64,000 nucleotides of DNA from Balaenoptera acutorostrata (lineage: Eukaryota; Chordata; Mammalia; Artiodactyla; Balaenopteridae): assembly GCF_949987535.1 (NCBI RefSeq), contig NC_080081.1:54508153-54572152 (forward strand), written 5' to 3'. A model generated the notes under the pieces. It was not told where the DNA came from and searched no databases. It saw only the letters and a list, made by a program, of their open reading frames with translations. Shown here piece by piece: positions 11,636 to 23,559 of the stretch. The number at the start of each line of letters is the position of its first letter. The first letter of the stretch is position 1. The position numbers and the translations under genes were made by a program.

Positions 11636-11935
11636 CATCTTCTAAGACCCAACTCAGATGGTGCCTCTTCTGTGAAGCCTTCCCTGATCCTCCCAGGCAA
11701 ATTAAATGTTTTTCAGTGGAATCACAATAAATCTCTTGCACATTGATTTAACTCTATTAACAGTGTATCTTGTGTAAGTAAAGCCTATTTGAATGTCTTT
11801 ATCCCTTCCTATATTATACATCCCCTATGGTCTGGATCCATGTCATGAGTCATAGTGCTTAGCGCACTGCTTTGCACTTGATGTGCCGATGCATATTGGT
11901 TTCATGAGTAAATGAACAAATGAAAATATACAGTG
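11636..11935 (+). mobile_element. L2 3' end
   Basis: It reads 'ctaagacccaactcagatgg', 'gaagccttccctgatcctcc', then 'tcatagtgcttagcgcactg' and ends near 'catgagtaaatgaacaaatg'. These match the terminal few hundred bases of L2 in the correct order. The 70-codon frame ending at 11730 includes it and is not a gene. Confidence 0.72.
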
Positions 11936-12134
11936 GTTTAGCTTACATTTATACCTTGCAATGTCCTAATACTTAGAGTCCAATAAACTATAAAATCATC
12001 ACAACCAAAGGGAGTGGTAAGATGAGGAATCTCCAGAGTAGACTTTAAACAGGGCAGAAGAGTACCATAAAGAGATTAGGGCCTCTTTAGTGTAAAACTC
12101 ATGTGGCAGTGCCATTTAAGGGGAAGAAGACTCA

Positions 12135-12285
12135 TTTGGAGGCCAGGAAATCTGAATTCATACTCTTACTCCACCACTTAACTCATCTGACTCTGTTTTT
12201 TCATTTATCTAATGGAAGCAGAAATCTCTACCAGTCAGTGCTATTGCAAGGATCAAACGAGAAAACACGTGTGCATTGAGGGGCG
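12135..12285 (+). mobile_element. MIR fragment
   Basis: Diverged MIR core on the plus strand: 'ggaaatctgaattcatactc', 'ctgactctgttttttcattt', 'aaggatcaaacgagaaaaca'. Partial and old. Confidence 0.6.
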
Positions 12286-13460
12286 GGGGAGAGAGGTGGC
12301 GAAGACTATTATGAGATATTAACCCAAGGTCTTTGCCTGTATTAATGTAAACTCTTGTCTGCTAGGTGTTTGTTGCCTCAAGGAAGGCATGAGACAGCAA
12401 AACAAGAGGAAACAGGTATCAGCTCTTGGGTTTAGAGTTTTAAGGGTCTAAAGTTCAGCAAGGAAAGAAGGCATGTGTATCTATCATCAACTTTGAAAAA
12501 TATGTGATAAGTACAAACAAGCTTTCCTTTTTCCCACTCCTGAGACCCCAACTCCTGATTAGACAGAATTCTCCAGGTTGGACGATGGAGGGCAGGTAGA
12601 GTGGAATACAAATTGACTGGATGCTGCAGCTCTGGGAAAGAAGATCCGGCTATGGGGACCTACCCCAGGCTGAACTCTGGGAAGAATGGAGTGAGTCAAT
12701 GGAGAGGTTTCTGGAATTTGAGACCAAAGGAGGCCTGTGCCTCATTTCTCAGGAAGCAACAAGACCCCTGTGGAGAAATAGTTGAGAAGTGAGCAGAAAG
12801 GGCCTTACACAGCTTCACTCACTTCCTGTGACCCCACTGGCCAAGGAACAGTAGAAGCATTGCATGTACCTACAGGAACGTGAAGGCAGATGAGGGTCCC
12901 GCCACGTCTGAGAGGTCCTATAACCCCAGCACCAGATAAGAGATTTATCACATTTTCTGTAAGTCCCACAGGTCAGAGAAGATGCAAAGAGAGGCATAGC
13001 CAAAGCAGCCTTCAGAATGGGAAGAAGAAGCAATTGTAGCAAGACTTTCATGAGTGAGTGCCGATTACCTGACAGGAGTGAGGCTGATGACAGTGACCAG
13101 GTGCAGTTCAGCCCAGCCAACATCTCGGCACTGCTCACTTCCCCTGACCCAGAGCTCAGATAAAATCCCAGGGGAGGAAGACAGGAGAACACCAAATTGA
13201 CTGAGATTAAGTTTCTGACATCCAAAAGGTGGGATTTTATACTAGAAATTACATTAAGCTTTAGGGAAAAAAAAAAAAGGGAAGTTACATTTCTTACTCC
13301 CCTGAGTTTATAGACCTGGGTTTTACTCATGCAAAGTGCCCAGCCCAGAGTTTGCATAAGGTGCTCAATGAATGTCAGTTCCTTCCTCTCCTCCTCTCAT
13401 CTCCTAGATCAACACAATCAGAATTTTGAATGCATATTTAATATCACCTGCTAGATACAG
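12286..13460. other. Unassigned DNA; includes a weak exon-like open stretch
   Basis: No repeat recognised. A 180-codon minus-strand open frame (12815-13357) has no recognisable domain. On the plus strand a frame open from 12963 to a TAA at 13161-13163 follows a splice-acceptor-like 'tcccacag' ending at 12971, and encodes a hydrophilic peptide ending SALLTSPDPELR. It might be a terminal exon of an unrecognised gene, but chance is at least as likely. Confidence 0.4.
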
Positions 13461-13462
13461 AA

Positions 13463-13676
13463 GCTGGCAAGCATTTTCTGTAAGGGCAAATAGTAAATAT
13501 TTTAGGTTCCGCAGGCCACCCTGTCTGTTGCAACCACTCTCCTTTGCCCTTGTAGCATAAAATCAGCCACAGACAATACATAAATAGATGAGTATGGCCA
13601 TGTTCCAATAAAACTTTATTTACAAAAACAAACAATGGCCTGGATTTAGTCAGCAGGCCATATTTGCTGACCCCGG
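13463..13676 (+). mobile_element. Nonautonomous hAT-like DNA transposon
   Basis: Ends 'ctggcaagcattttctgtaa' and 'ccatatttgctgacccc' are degenerate inverted repeats. Internal phrases include 'aatattttaggttccgcagg' and 'ccaataaaactttatttaca', typical of a widespread mammalian element of this size. The 'aataaa' here is part of the transposon and not evidence of a gene end. Another, more decayed relative may lie at 34698-34830. The exact family is uncertain. Confidence 0.7.
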
Positions 13677-13919
13677 GACTGGAAGAAGTGAAGGTGACTT
13701 AAAGCACTGTTAAAATAATGATGAGAGAATATAAGCGTGAGCTAAGAAGGAAACATAAGAATGGAAAGGTGTAAGTACTGGAGGGAAGAGGAGGCAAACA
13801 GCTAAGAAAGAGGGATTGGGGACAATTAAAAATGGTTTCTCCCCAGTAGACTGAAAGAATGGGGTGTTACTGATGAAAATGGAGTGCTTGGAAAAAGTTT
13901 GGAATCCAGAGAGAGAGGA

Positions 13920-14250
13920 GGGACTTCCCTCGTGGTCCAGTGGTAAAGAATCCGCCTTCCAATGCAGGGGACGCGGGTTCTATCCCTGGTCAGGGAACTA
14001 AGATCCCACATGCTGCAGGGCAACTAAGCCCACGCGCCACAACTCCTGAGCTCATGTGCCTCAATGAGAGAGCCCACGTGCCACAAACTACAGAGCCCAC
14101 GCGATCTGGAGCCTGTGTGCCACAACTAGAGAGAGAAAACACTCGCATGACACAACTAGAGAGAAACCCGCGTGCCTCAACTAAGAGCCAACACAGCCAA
14201 AAATAAATTAAATAAATAAATAAATAATAAATTTTTTTATTTAAGAAAAA
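13920..14250 (+). mobile_element. CHR-type SINE, diverged long form
   Basis: It runs from 'gggacttccctcgtggtcca' through 'cagggaactaagatcccac' to an 'aaataaataaataaat' tail and an A-rich end. Direct repeats 'agagagagga' at 13910-13919 and 14258-14267 flank it. It differs more from the other long copies than 1179 and 9772 do from each other, so it is probably older. The frame at 13940-14206 is SINE sequence. Confidence 0.9.
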
Positions 14251-14269
14251 AAAACAAAGAGAGAGGATA

Positions 14270-15844
14270 CTATAAATCCCTCCTTTATCAGAAAAGGTCT
14301 TGATGCCCCAACATATATGTAAAATTCAGAGGCAGAAAGAGCCTAGAAAAATGACAGTTCCTGCAGATTCAAGCTCCAACATTCCAACAGTCAGAAAGGT
14401 GGAATATAATATTTCACAAGTGCTATCTTGACTCTATGGTAAAGTCATGGCTAAAACGTCTTGATTTCCTTTTTTGAACAATTTGCTAAGTCCCATCCCA
14501 ACCAACTGCCTTATTGAACTCATACTCTCCAGGACCACTAGGCAAACACCGCAATTCCCCCAGGGCTAAGGGTACCAAACAACTAGGAGCAGCATCTGTG
14601 CTCCAGACTCAGCAGAATATTCAAATTAACCAATCCCCAGGGATCCCAGGAAACCCAGCTACTCACCCCACCCCCACTGGCTATACATAAGCCACCTTCT
14701 ACATTTTCAACCTGCGGTGACCTTGTCCGCAGGTGCAACCCCTCACGTGTTAGACTTCTTTCCTCTAGAGCTGTAGATAACACAGAGTTCTGGCTTTCAT
14801 TGATCTGAGTGTCACTGCGCTGTGTCCCACCATCAAAAGAATCTGTAAATCTTATAAAGCAGACAGTTACCTTAAAATGTTGACGTGAAGGGTGGTAAGA
14901 GCAGAAAACTCCAAAACTGATTTCCCTCCAATGTCTATTTCAGTCAAACAGTGGGTACCCAACCCTGCATGAATGACACAGAACTTCCCCAAACCTTTCC
15001 AAACCGTTCTCCAAAGCAGACTCAAACATTTGGAGAGAAAACTGAGAAAAGGAATTTGCCATTAGATTATCACAGTACATCTGTTTTTTTTTTAAATCAT
15101 TGCCACAATGTTCCTATCAGGAGGTTGGTGTGCTTCTCCTAAAATGCAATCAGCAAATCATGCCAAACGAGTTAACAGACTCTCCTTGCTGGAAACTGGA
15201 GGGAACTTTGTTAGCGGGTACTTTCTGCCCATGACTGTCACACGTAAATCACTGATGAGGGCTGTGAAGTCCCCTGCAAATAAATTTAAGTGCTGTCCCT
15301 GCAGGATAACTGTTCCACAGGCATTTGTGATTTGCTCTCTGTAAAACTTGCTTCTTGCCACCTGTTCCGAATTTGTCACCCTTAGTTTACATTACCTAAA
15401 ACTGTAAATTAGATTGATATTAAGCATGCAAGTTATGATTTTACTTCCATCAATAAATTCCCTCGTAACCACCAATCTAGACGTTATGTAGCTTCTGCCT
15501 GCCGTCCGTCACCCGCGTCCTTTAATAATACTCTGGCTGCCCCTCACTTCTGTTTCCTAAGCAATGATTGAAATCCCCTTCATATTCTGTCCTATCCTGT
15601 CCCCGTGAACATGATGCTGTCCTCTGTTTACCAGCTTTTACTTCCGGTTCATTTTCTGACCTTTTCCTTTACTGATGCCATCTTGGTGTTTTCTTCCTTC
15701 CATATTTAGGGTATTCAAACACATGTCTCATTGTTTGACCTCTTCACTAAAATAACTCCCCAAATGCTCATACCTGGGCCCCCCCTCACATCCTAGAAAT
15801 GAAAGATTTTATCTTAAGAACTAATAGAAAGAATATGAACATTA
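14270..15844. other. Unassigned intergenic DNA
   Basis: No repeat or gene recognised with confidence. The longest frames (14583-14783, 15108-15344, 15158-15379) overlap each other on opposite strands and resemble nothing known. Confidence 0.5.
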
Positions 15845-16045
15845 GAATCCTGGCCCTATTATTTATCAGCTTAATAGCCTTGGCCAAGTCACTCTAACTC
15901 ACTAAGTCTCAGTTTCCTCATCTATAAAATGGGAATAAGAAAAGTTACCTACTGTGTAGGATTAATTAAAGGATTAATTGAGATGTACAGCAACTCACAT
16001 AATGTCACATGCATAATTGGTATCCAATCAATGTTATTTATTGTA
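15845..16045 (+). mobile_element. MIR element
   Basis: A clear MIR: 'cttggccaagtcactctaac', 'ctcagtttcctcatctataa', 'atgggaataagaaaagttac', ending in the MIR tail near 'ccaatcaatgttattt'. It is one of the best preserved MIRs in the window. Confidence 0.85.
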
Positions 16046-16834
16046 AATAATTATTTATAAACTAATCTATGTTCTAATGTAGTTTAAATTATGGCTTTTT
16101 TACCATTTACAGAAAGGATTCTCAATACTGTTATTTTTCCCAAAGAATTATTTTATTACTCCATCATATTATTGTATATCCACATGTGTGTTTTGAATAT
16201 ATGTTGAAAATCATAGTAATTATAAGGCCAGGGGTAGAAAAAGAAGCAAGATCTTTAATGTGAAGAGACAACATACAAGCTGGTCCACAAACTGGGATCT
16301 TTTAGTAACCACCAGTTGAAAGCTAATTTGGAAATCCTGATAAATTATACTGCATTTTGACTCTTCTTGGGGAACTTCAGCCTGAGTTCAGAAGCTGCTG
16401 ATTCAGTTACAGTGAAGGTGTGAATTTACACTTAGTTTGGAGAGTAGAAAACACCACCATCCTTGAGATTATTTGTGTTGTATGAAGCAATGTGGGATCA
16501 ATAGCATTTAATCTAGATTAGTTTATCCCTTTTGCCCTTTCCCTATAGTATGATGTCAAGTACTGCCCCAGGTGAGCCATCACTGAGGACCCACAGGTGG
16601 CTGCAGCCGAGATTGTGCTGCCCTTCACTCAAGAGCGCCTGCTCACAGCCTGTGAACATGTGATCCAAAAGTCCTCTTCTTGGGGCTCAACAGGAGAAAA
16701 TTATTTCTTCCTTTCCCAAGGCCTATTGACTGCCTAGATTCACTCAGGACTGAAGCTTTGGTTTTAAAAAATCACAGTCATTTGTCATTTTTTAAAAAAT
16801 CCATATCTTCCAACTCTAAGATTTAACCCTAAAC
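16046..16834. other. Unassigned intergenic DNA
   Basis: Nothing recognised. AT-rich at 16046-16220. Confidence 0.5.
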
Positions 16835-17040
16835 CCCAATGTAAATTATGGACTTTGAGGGATAATTATGTGCCAGCAAAGTTTATCAATTTTAACAAAT
16901 GTACCACTCTAGTGGGAGATATTGATAAGGAAGAAGACTATGCATGAGTGGGCTCAGGGGTATATAGGAAATCTCTTTACCTTCCACTCAGTTTTCCTGT
17001 GAACCTAAAACTGCTCTAAAAAATCAAGTCTATATATATA
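16835..17040 (+). mobile_element. Old L1 3' UTR end
   Basis: It reads 'aacaaatgtaccactctagt', 'gggtatataggaaatctctt', 'cctaaaactgctctaaaaaa', the terminal 3' UTR of older L1 subfamilies. It stops about 70 bases before the next L1 fragment, in the same orientation. Confidence 0.62.
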
Positions 17041-17109
17041 TGAAAATACATATAAAAACATATCAGTCCATAGCAGAGTCCTAATATAATAATTGATTCA
17101 GGCAAGGAC

Positions 17110-19072
17110 CATCAACAATGAACAATCCAAAAAAGGAAATTAAGAAAAAAAATCCCATTATAATAGCATCAAAATGAATAAAATACTTGGAATAAACTTA
17201 ACCAAGGTGAAAGACTTACACACTGAAAATGATAAAACATTGCTGAAAGAAATTAAAGAAGACACACATAAATAGGAAGATATCCCATATTCATGAATTA
17301 GCAGATTTAATATTGTTAAAATGTCCATAATACTCAAGGCAATCTACAGATTCAATGCAATCCCTGTCAAACTCACAATGGCATTTTTTGCAGAAATAGA
17401 AAAAACTATCCCAAAATTCATGTAAATTCATATGAGACCACAAGGGACTTCTAATAGCCAAAACAAAAGTTTTGAGAAAGAACAAAACTGGAGGCCTCAT
17501 ACTTCCTGACTTCAAAACATATCACAAAGCTACATTAATAAAAAGAGTATGGTACTGACATAAAAGTAGACATACATAGCCAGAGGAATAGAATAGAGAG
17601 CCAGAAATAAACCTAAGCATAAACAGTCAAATGATCTTTGGTAAGGGTGCCAGGACTACACAATGGGGATAGGAAAATCTCTTTAAAAAACTGGACATTC
17701 ACATGCAAAAGAATTAAATTGCATCCTATCTTACCCTATACACAAAAATCAACTTAAAATGAATTAAAGACTTAAGCATAAGACCTGAAACTATAAAACT
17801 CCTAGAAGAAAGCATAGGTGAAATGCTTCATAACATTGGTCTTGGCAATGATTTCTTGGCTATGACACCAAAAACACAGGAAACAAAAGCAAAAATAGAC
17901 AAGTGATACTACATGAAACTGAAAAACAGAAAAGGACACAATCAATAGAATGAAAAGGCAACTGGTGAAATTGAATATTTGTATCTAAAATGCATAAAGA
18001 ACTCCCACAACTCAACAGTGAAAAAGAAAATAACATGTATAAAAATGGGCAAAGGACTTGAGTAGATTTTTCTCCAAAGAAGACTTAAAAATGGCCAACA
18101 GGTATATGAAAAGACACTCAACAACTTTAATCACCAGAGAAATGCAGATCAAAAATCACAGTAGTGAGATATCATCTCATACCTGTTAGGATGGCCATTA
18201 TTAAAAAAAAACCAAAAAACAAAACAAAAACAAAACAGAAAATGTGTGTCTCTGAGAATATGAAGAAATCGGAAACTTTCTGGCAGGAATTTAAAGTGGT
18301 GCAGGGATTTCCCTGGCAGTCCAGTGGTTAAGACTCCATGTTCCCAATGCAAGGGGCCCGGGTTCGATCCCTGGTCAGGGAACTAGATCCCACATGCCGC
18401 AGCTAAGACCCGCTGCAACCAAATAAATAAATAAATATTTAAAAAATAAATAAATAAAAATAAAGTGATGCAGCTGTTATGAACAGCAGTACAGAGGTTC
18501 TTCAAAAAATTTTTAAAAAAACAACTACTCTATGATCCAGGAATCCCACTTCTGGGTATTTATCCAAAAGAATTGAAAACAAGATCTTGAAGAGATATTT
18601 GCACTCCCATGTTTATTGCAGCATTATTCAGAATAACCAAGATGTAGAAACAAACAAATGTCTATCAATAGATGGATGGATAAAGATAATGTGGCATGTA
18701 TTTACAATGGAATATTATTCAGCCTTAAAAAAAAGGTTATCCTTTCATATGCTACAACATGGATGAACTTTGAGGAAATCATTCTAAGTGAAATAGGTCG
18801 GTCATCAAAGGACAGATACTGCATGATTCCACTTATATGAGGTATCTAAAGTAGTCAGACTCATAGAAGCAGAAAGGAGAATGGTGGTTGCCGGGAGCTA
18901 GGGGAAAGGAGAAGGAGGAGTTGCTGTTCAATGGGTATAGAGTTTCAGTTATGCAAGATGAAAAAGTTCTAGAGATCTATACAACAATGTGAATAATTAA
19001 CAATACTATACTGTACACTTAATTTAAAGGGATAGATTTCATGTCATGTGTCTTTTACAACAATAAATAAAA
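17110..19072 (+). mobile_element. L1 3' portion (end of ORF2 plus 3' UTR), interrupted by a SINE
   Basis: Familiar L1 ORF2 nucleotide landmarks occur in order: 'atcaaaatgaataaaatact' (about 17168), 'gaggcctcatacttcctgac' (17491), 'cactcaacaactttaatcac' (18115), 'atagatggatggataaagat' (18667), 'gctacaacatggatgaactt' (18750). It ends in an A-rich tail near 19072. The ORF2 reading frame is closed by many stops, so no functional reverse transcriptase or endonuclease is made. A SINE splits it at 18305-18460. The 60-74 codon frames within it are fragments. It is 5' truncated. Confidence 0.9.
18305..18460 (+). mobile_element. Short CHR-type SINE nested in L1
   Basis: It has the tRNA-like head ('gggatttccctggcagtcca', 'gggttcgatccctggtcagg') and goes straight into an 'aaataaata' tail without the long middle body. 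Flanking repeats 'taaagtggtgcag' (18292-18304) and 'taaagtgatgcag' (18461-18473), one base apart, show that it inserted into the existing L1. It is therefore younger than the L1. Confidence 0.92.
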
Positions 19073-20243
19073 AAAGGTAGGCACAGTTGCTGTCTCATTT
19101 AGCTCTTTTGTGTAATATTTACCTGTAAAATCTCAGTGACAGGCAACAAAAATATACATGCTGCTTACACATCTGCAGATTGTCTGGGATTCTGCTGATC
19201 TAGGCAACGCTTGGTCAGGCGGTGGTTTCAGTTCGGGTTAGAGCTATACATCACTCAGTTTTCTGAGACCCAGGAAATATTCTTCTCATGTTAATGTCAG
19301 AAGCACCAGAGGACAAGCCCAACAACTGTTCATGAAGTATCTGCTAACACCCCATTTCCTCAACAAATTACATGGCCAGACTCTAGGACTTGGGTAGGAA
19401 ATACACTCTGTTAGCTAAGAAATGTTGGTAAGGGGGAAGAGAAGAGTAGTGAAATTTTTCTGGATAATAAATTAATTTACCACACTCATCTTTTGTAATA
19501 TTTCTTCCAAACAAAGGTCTAACTTGATTCTAACCGTAAGTAAACAATCAGACAAGTCCATAATAAACAACATTCTGCAAGACATCTAGCTTAGATTCTC
19601 AAAAAAGTCTTCGACACAGAAAACAAACAAAATAAAAAGATGAGGGAATTTTTTCTAAATTAAAAAAGACAAAATGCAAAACCTGAAACTAGTTTGGATC
19701 CTGGAATTAATTTTTTAAAAAACTATGAATGACATTTTTAGGACAACTCAGGAAATTTGAAAATGGACTAGACATTAAATAATAGCATGTTATTCTTATT
19801 AAATTCTTTGAGTGTGATAATGATATGGTGGTTAATAGCAAAACATCTTTATCCTTAGGAGATCAATGTTAAATATTTTATGAGTGAAATGTCGTAGTAG
19901 CAATATCTGCAATTTATTTTAAAGAGTTCATCAAGAATATATGTATTTATGGATAGAGAAAGGTAAACAAAGGTATATTGACAATTGATTAATATTAGCA
20001 ACTGATTAATCCAAGTAAAATATGCACATAATCATTGTACTATTTTTTTCTCCTTTGTTGTAGTTTACTACTATATATATATTTATAAAATTTATAAATA
20101 TATATATTTATAATATATATATTTTTTAAGTTAAAAGAAAAATAAAGAAAAGGTTGAATTCATTATTTTGACAATTCATGGAAAATTTAAGTCACGTTGA
20201 GAAAAAAACAGGGCCGTTACACTGAATTGAACAGATTGGGGGT
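19073..20243. other. Unassigned AT-rich DNA with a TA-rich microsatellite
   Basis: Contains a TA-rich simple stretch at about 20070-20125. No repeat family or gene otherwise recognised. Confidence 0.5.
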
Positions 20244-20376
20244 GGAATTCCCTGGTGGTCCAGTGGTTAGGACTCAATGCCTCCACTGCCAGGGGCCCAG
20301 GTTTGATCCCTGCTCCGGGAACTTAGATGCCACAAGCCTCAAAGCACAGAAAAGAAAACAAGAAAGATTAAACAGA
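20244..20376 (+). mobile_element. Short CHR-type SINE
   Basis: It opens with 'ggaattccctggtggtccag' and includes 'caggtttgatccctgctccg'; the short form ends in an A-rich tail. Direct repeats 'agattggggg' at 20233-20242 and 20377-20386 flank it. Substitutions in the box-B region suggest it is older than the long copies at the left end. Confidence 0.88.
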
Positions 20377-20386
20377 AGATTGGGGG

Positions 20387-21289
20387 CGATAAGGGTTATG
20401 TTCGCCAGAGGACTGCTTAGTGGACCATTTAGTTTATCGTAAGCTGGTTGTGAGGTGCTCAATAAACCTGAAAGCAGTGAGGCTTGACACAGAACTTGGC
20501 CAATTGGAACAATTATTTAGTGACGGATTAATTTGATTTGGAGGAATAATTACTAATGATAGAGATAACTAAATATTAGAGAAAGAATTGTAGTTAGAAA
20601 TATTTGTCTAAGAATCCCAACGAGGGAGAAAACTAACTTCTAGGCCATAGAAGGCAGAGCTTTGGGGACCACAGCTATCCCACACCTCCTGGTAATTCTG
20701 ACCCCTGGGAACCCCTGAGGAGTCCTTTACATGGTCATACCTCCACCCCATGTTGTTACACTGTCTGGAAATAAAGGCTCCCGGTTTCTATGAATTACTT
20801 CTCTTAGCAAAGGCACCCTTGAGTCAACTCAAGTTCGTCACCAAGTCCCCAAGAAACCACAGCTCATGTTTCTTGTAAATAAGTTTGATAGGGCTCATTA
20901 AGAATTTGATCCTTTTCAAGTGTCAAATTCTCGCTTTGTTTCTGATCCCAGAAGAGTTTATCTCGTGGCCCTGGGTCCCTGCTCAGGGAGGGGCAGGTGC
21001 AAAACAAGAGAGAAGCAGAGCAAATGTAAACTTGGCTGTTAGCAAGCGCATCCCTTGGGTGACTATTTTCTCATCTACATCCAAGAAATTCGGCAAGTGT
21101 TTTCTGTCCTGCATGCTCTTCGGGGTTCGAACTGCCGTCTGTCCTGATGCGGCATCTGCTCATTAATAAGGAAGGAGAGTTTAAAGATATTGTATTGTTT
21201 CATTCCCATTTTTCTGCAAATGGAGAACACCAGGATTCTAAAGAAGTACAAGCAGAGAATACGCTTTACCTCAAGCCTGCTGGGTAGAA
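20387..21289. other. Unassigned DNA beside the large ERV
   Basis: A plus-strand 'gtctggaaataaaggctccc' near 20761-20780 looks like an LTR polyadenylation region, but no other LTR feature could be confirmed. Otherwise nothing recognised. Confidence 0.45.
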
Positions 21290-21660
21290 AACTCAGGAGC
21301 TTCCCGGATGAAATCTGAAACTGGTCCCCATACACAGAGGGCAAGGAGAGACAGAGGCAGATCACATCAGATGGGTAGGTGGCAGTTTGCACAAGCAAGG
21401 GAACTTACGTACCAGGCTTGCTTTGGGTGCCGCAAGATGAGTAGATCTCTGCAACCGCCCTCCAGACTCTTCAAAGTTTATACAGGGTCCTGGGTTCAGC
21501 CTTGTATACTGTCCAGTTAGTCTCAACAGCACATGACTATCTCAAGGCTGTGTCCTTGAAACGACTCCTACTGTGTGAATGGTGAGCAGAACATACATTC
21601 CAAGGAAAGGGGAGGGGGTGGGGAGCCCCCAGTTGCCTGGTCTAGCCCTCAGGTCTACAG
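21290..21660 (-). mobile_element. Probable 3' LTR of the large ERV
   Basis: It lies just downstream of the env remnant on the same strand. On the minus strand it begins near 'tgtagacctgagggctagac' and carries a TATAAA (complement at 21477-21482) followed by a pyrimidine-rich stretch with 'gatctgcctctgtctctcct'. It ends near 'gggaagctcctgag'. Position and promoter-like order support an LTR; termini and family are inferred, and no matching 5' LTR was found on the other side. Confidence 0.5.
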
Positions 21661-21850
21661 GTCGTGTCCTCTTGATGACCTCCTCCAACACCCTCCCTCC
21701 CCGTGACCAGCTCTGACAATCGACACGCTCCTTTCTCCTGAAATGGGCCCTGAGTGCTCAGCTAGGAGTTTCATTAGCGTAGAAGCAGCTGGTTTGGTGG
21801 CTCTTTGGCTCCACCAGAGGGTAGACGGCACGTGCAAGAGAAAACACAGA

Positions 21851-22222
21851 TTAAGATAATGATTCCCAAAATAAATAACAAGATCCCTGTGATCCAAACC
21901 CCTGATTTATTAAGTCCCCTAGGCTGGGGGTGAGATCACTCAGGGCGTTCCCTTGTGTCCTATTCGTACCTGAGCAGACACATCGTGTATGAACACACAA
22001 CATTCTGTGTGGATAATGGCACAGGTGCCTCCTTGTGAGGCGGTAATAGCATCCAAGGCCACCCTGTTTTGGAGGACAGATTTTTTCATCAGGGGTTTCT
22101 GTGTTCAGTAAACACAGGCTTTGGCGGCTATTATTTAAGGCTTGCTGGGTGAACGTAGTAAGGGCTGCTATGTGTGCTATAACGTCCTCCAGGCCAATAG
22201 AGGGGGCAAAGGCAGCAGCCAA
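21851..22222 (-). pseudogene. env: ERV env remnant: transmembrane subunit ectodomain
   Basis: A 123-codon minus-strand frame begins with an alanine/isoleucine-rich stretch (VIAHIAALTTFTQQALN), like the heptad-rich helix of retroviral transmembrane envelope. A frameshift then moves the conserved part to another frame. There the sequence shows LQNR (near 22063-22074), typical of the immunosuppressive-like segment, then a cysteine, six residues and a Cys-Cys pair (CX6CC, about 21998-22024). CX6CC is the motif that bonds to the surface subunit in gammaretrovirus-like envelopes. The frame break prevents a functional product. Confidence 0.75.
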
Positions 22223-23480
22223 ATGATCCTACCTGTGGAAAATTGAACGTGACCATCATGAAGAGAGGGAAGTTGGCAACTTTTGTTACCATGGGGTGGA
22301 TTTTTCCCCATGCCCAGGGAAAACTCAGGGTGCAGTGGCCCAACCCCCCAGGCAGAAGTCATGGCCAAAGATTGGTGCCATACAACCATTGGGTCCCACT
22401 CAGGGCTACCCAATAAATACACAGGTGGGGGGAACAGTCAGTGCCACACCAGTCACTATCCTTTAATGTGACAGAATGACTACATAGATCTGGTGATATT
22501 CATCCCACATCCCTGGTGCAATTGGTTTCATTCTGTTTAGAGTAATTTTTCTTTTCCCAACGTAGTGGTGCCCAGGTGCTCAAATATTCATAAACCAGGG
22601 TGAGCCACGTGAACACATCCCAAATTTGAGCATAGCCACCCATGGCGCTGATGGTATTTTTAGGACTTTTCTGCTCAGCAGTTTGACGGCTGCCTGTGTA
22701 ATTTGATTGACAGAAAAAGAATACCATGCCCAGTGTGGTTGATAGTGTGTGTCACAGGCCAGCCTTCTGGATCAGTGTTGGTAATGTCAGATGAATTCAG
22801 ACTACTAGTCCTAGCTTGCTCTTCCTTAAGGTACTACTTCAGGGCCTTCCAATCCCACCCCCTGGAGTGGGGATACCCAGCATGGCAGTCCTGATGAGCT
22901 AGAGTGGGGCAGCTACCCACCTACCCAACAGCTGGATTGATTTCTTTGCTGGGCATCTAAGTCAGGTGCCAATCTCATGACTGGATACTACAGAAGCAAC
23001 AGAAGTGTAAGGCTGAAAAGACAGATACTTAGCAGGAATTTGTATGGGAAGGTCTCCCAATTTTATAAGAATTACACTTGTGGCCTGATCCTTAGATGTT
23101 AATGTGGCTGCAGCTTTAGGAACTTGACCTGACCTTGGGCATATCATTACATGTTGGCTGGAGGTGGCAGCACTCTCAGACATGAGGAGATGCTCTGGGG
23201 GTGGGAAATGCCAGACCAGGACCACCACCTTCTTCCCTCTTTCAATGGTGCCTCTTCCGTTCCAGGTATAGTGTGTTTCAACAGCTGGACAACAGAATCC
23301 CAATGGAGACTGAGTAGTTCCCCTCACCCAGGGGTACAAATAACACCCATCCCAGTGGGACATTCCATTGCAAATACCAGTAGATAATGCCTCTCCCAGG
23401 CATGATGGATGTTCTCAGCAGCCTAGCACACTGATCCATGATGAGAGTCAGGGCAATGGCTGTCTTAACAGTACTGGGTA
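22223..23480 (-). pseudogene. ERV region between integrase and env transmembrane subunit (degenerate surface/env)
   Basis: The position between integrase and transmembrane env implies this holds the end of pol and the surface subunit of env. Minus-strand frames (22962-23363, 133 codons; 22131-22343; 22177-22422) are overlapping and rich in Trp, Pro and Cys, as env surface proteins often are. I could not identify a specific domain. Assignment rests on order within the provirus. Confidence 0.45.
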
Positions 23481-23559
23481 TCTCAGTGGGGTCCCCACTC
23501 TGGCATATGGGGCAACAGGCCCTACTAGTTGATCATTCAAATATATTAAAACCTGGGAT

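Noticed and set aside
12815..13357. 180-codon minus-strand open frame, the longest in the window
   Set aside because: No domain, no recognisable homology, and a competing plus-strand frame covers part of it. Length alone is not enough in 64 kb.
20640..20830. Plus-strand LTR suggested by 'ggaaataaaggctccc'
   Set aside because: Only one feature of an LTR is seen; no family, termini or promoter order could be supported.
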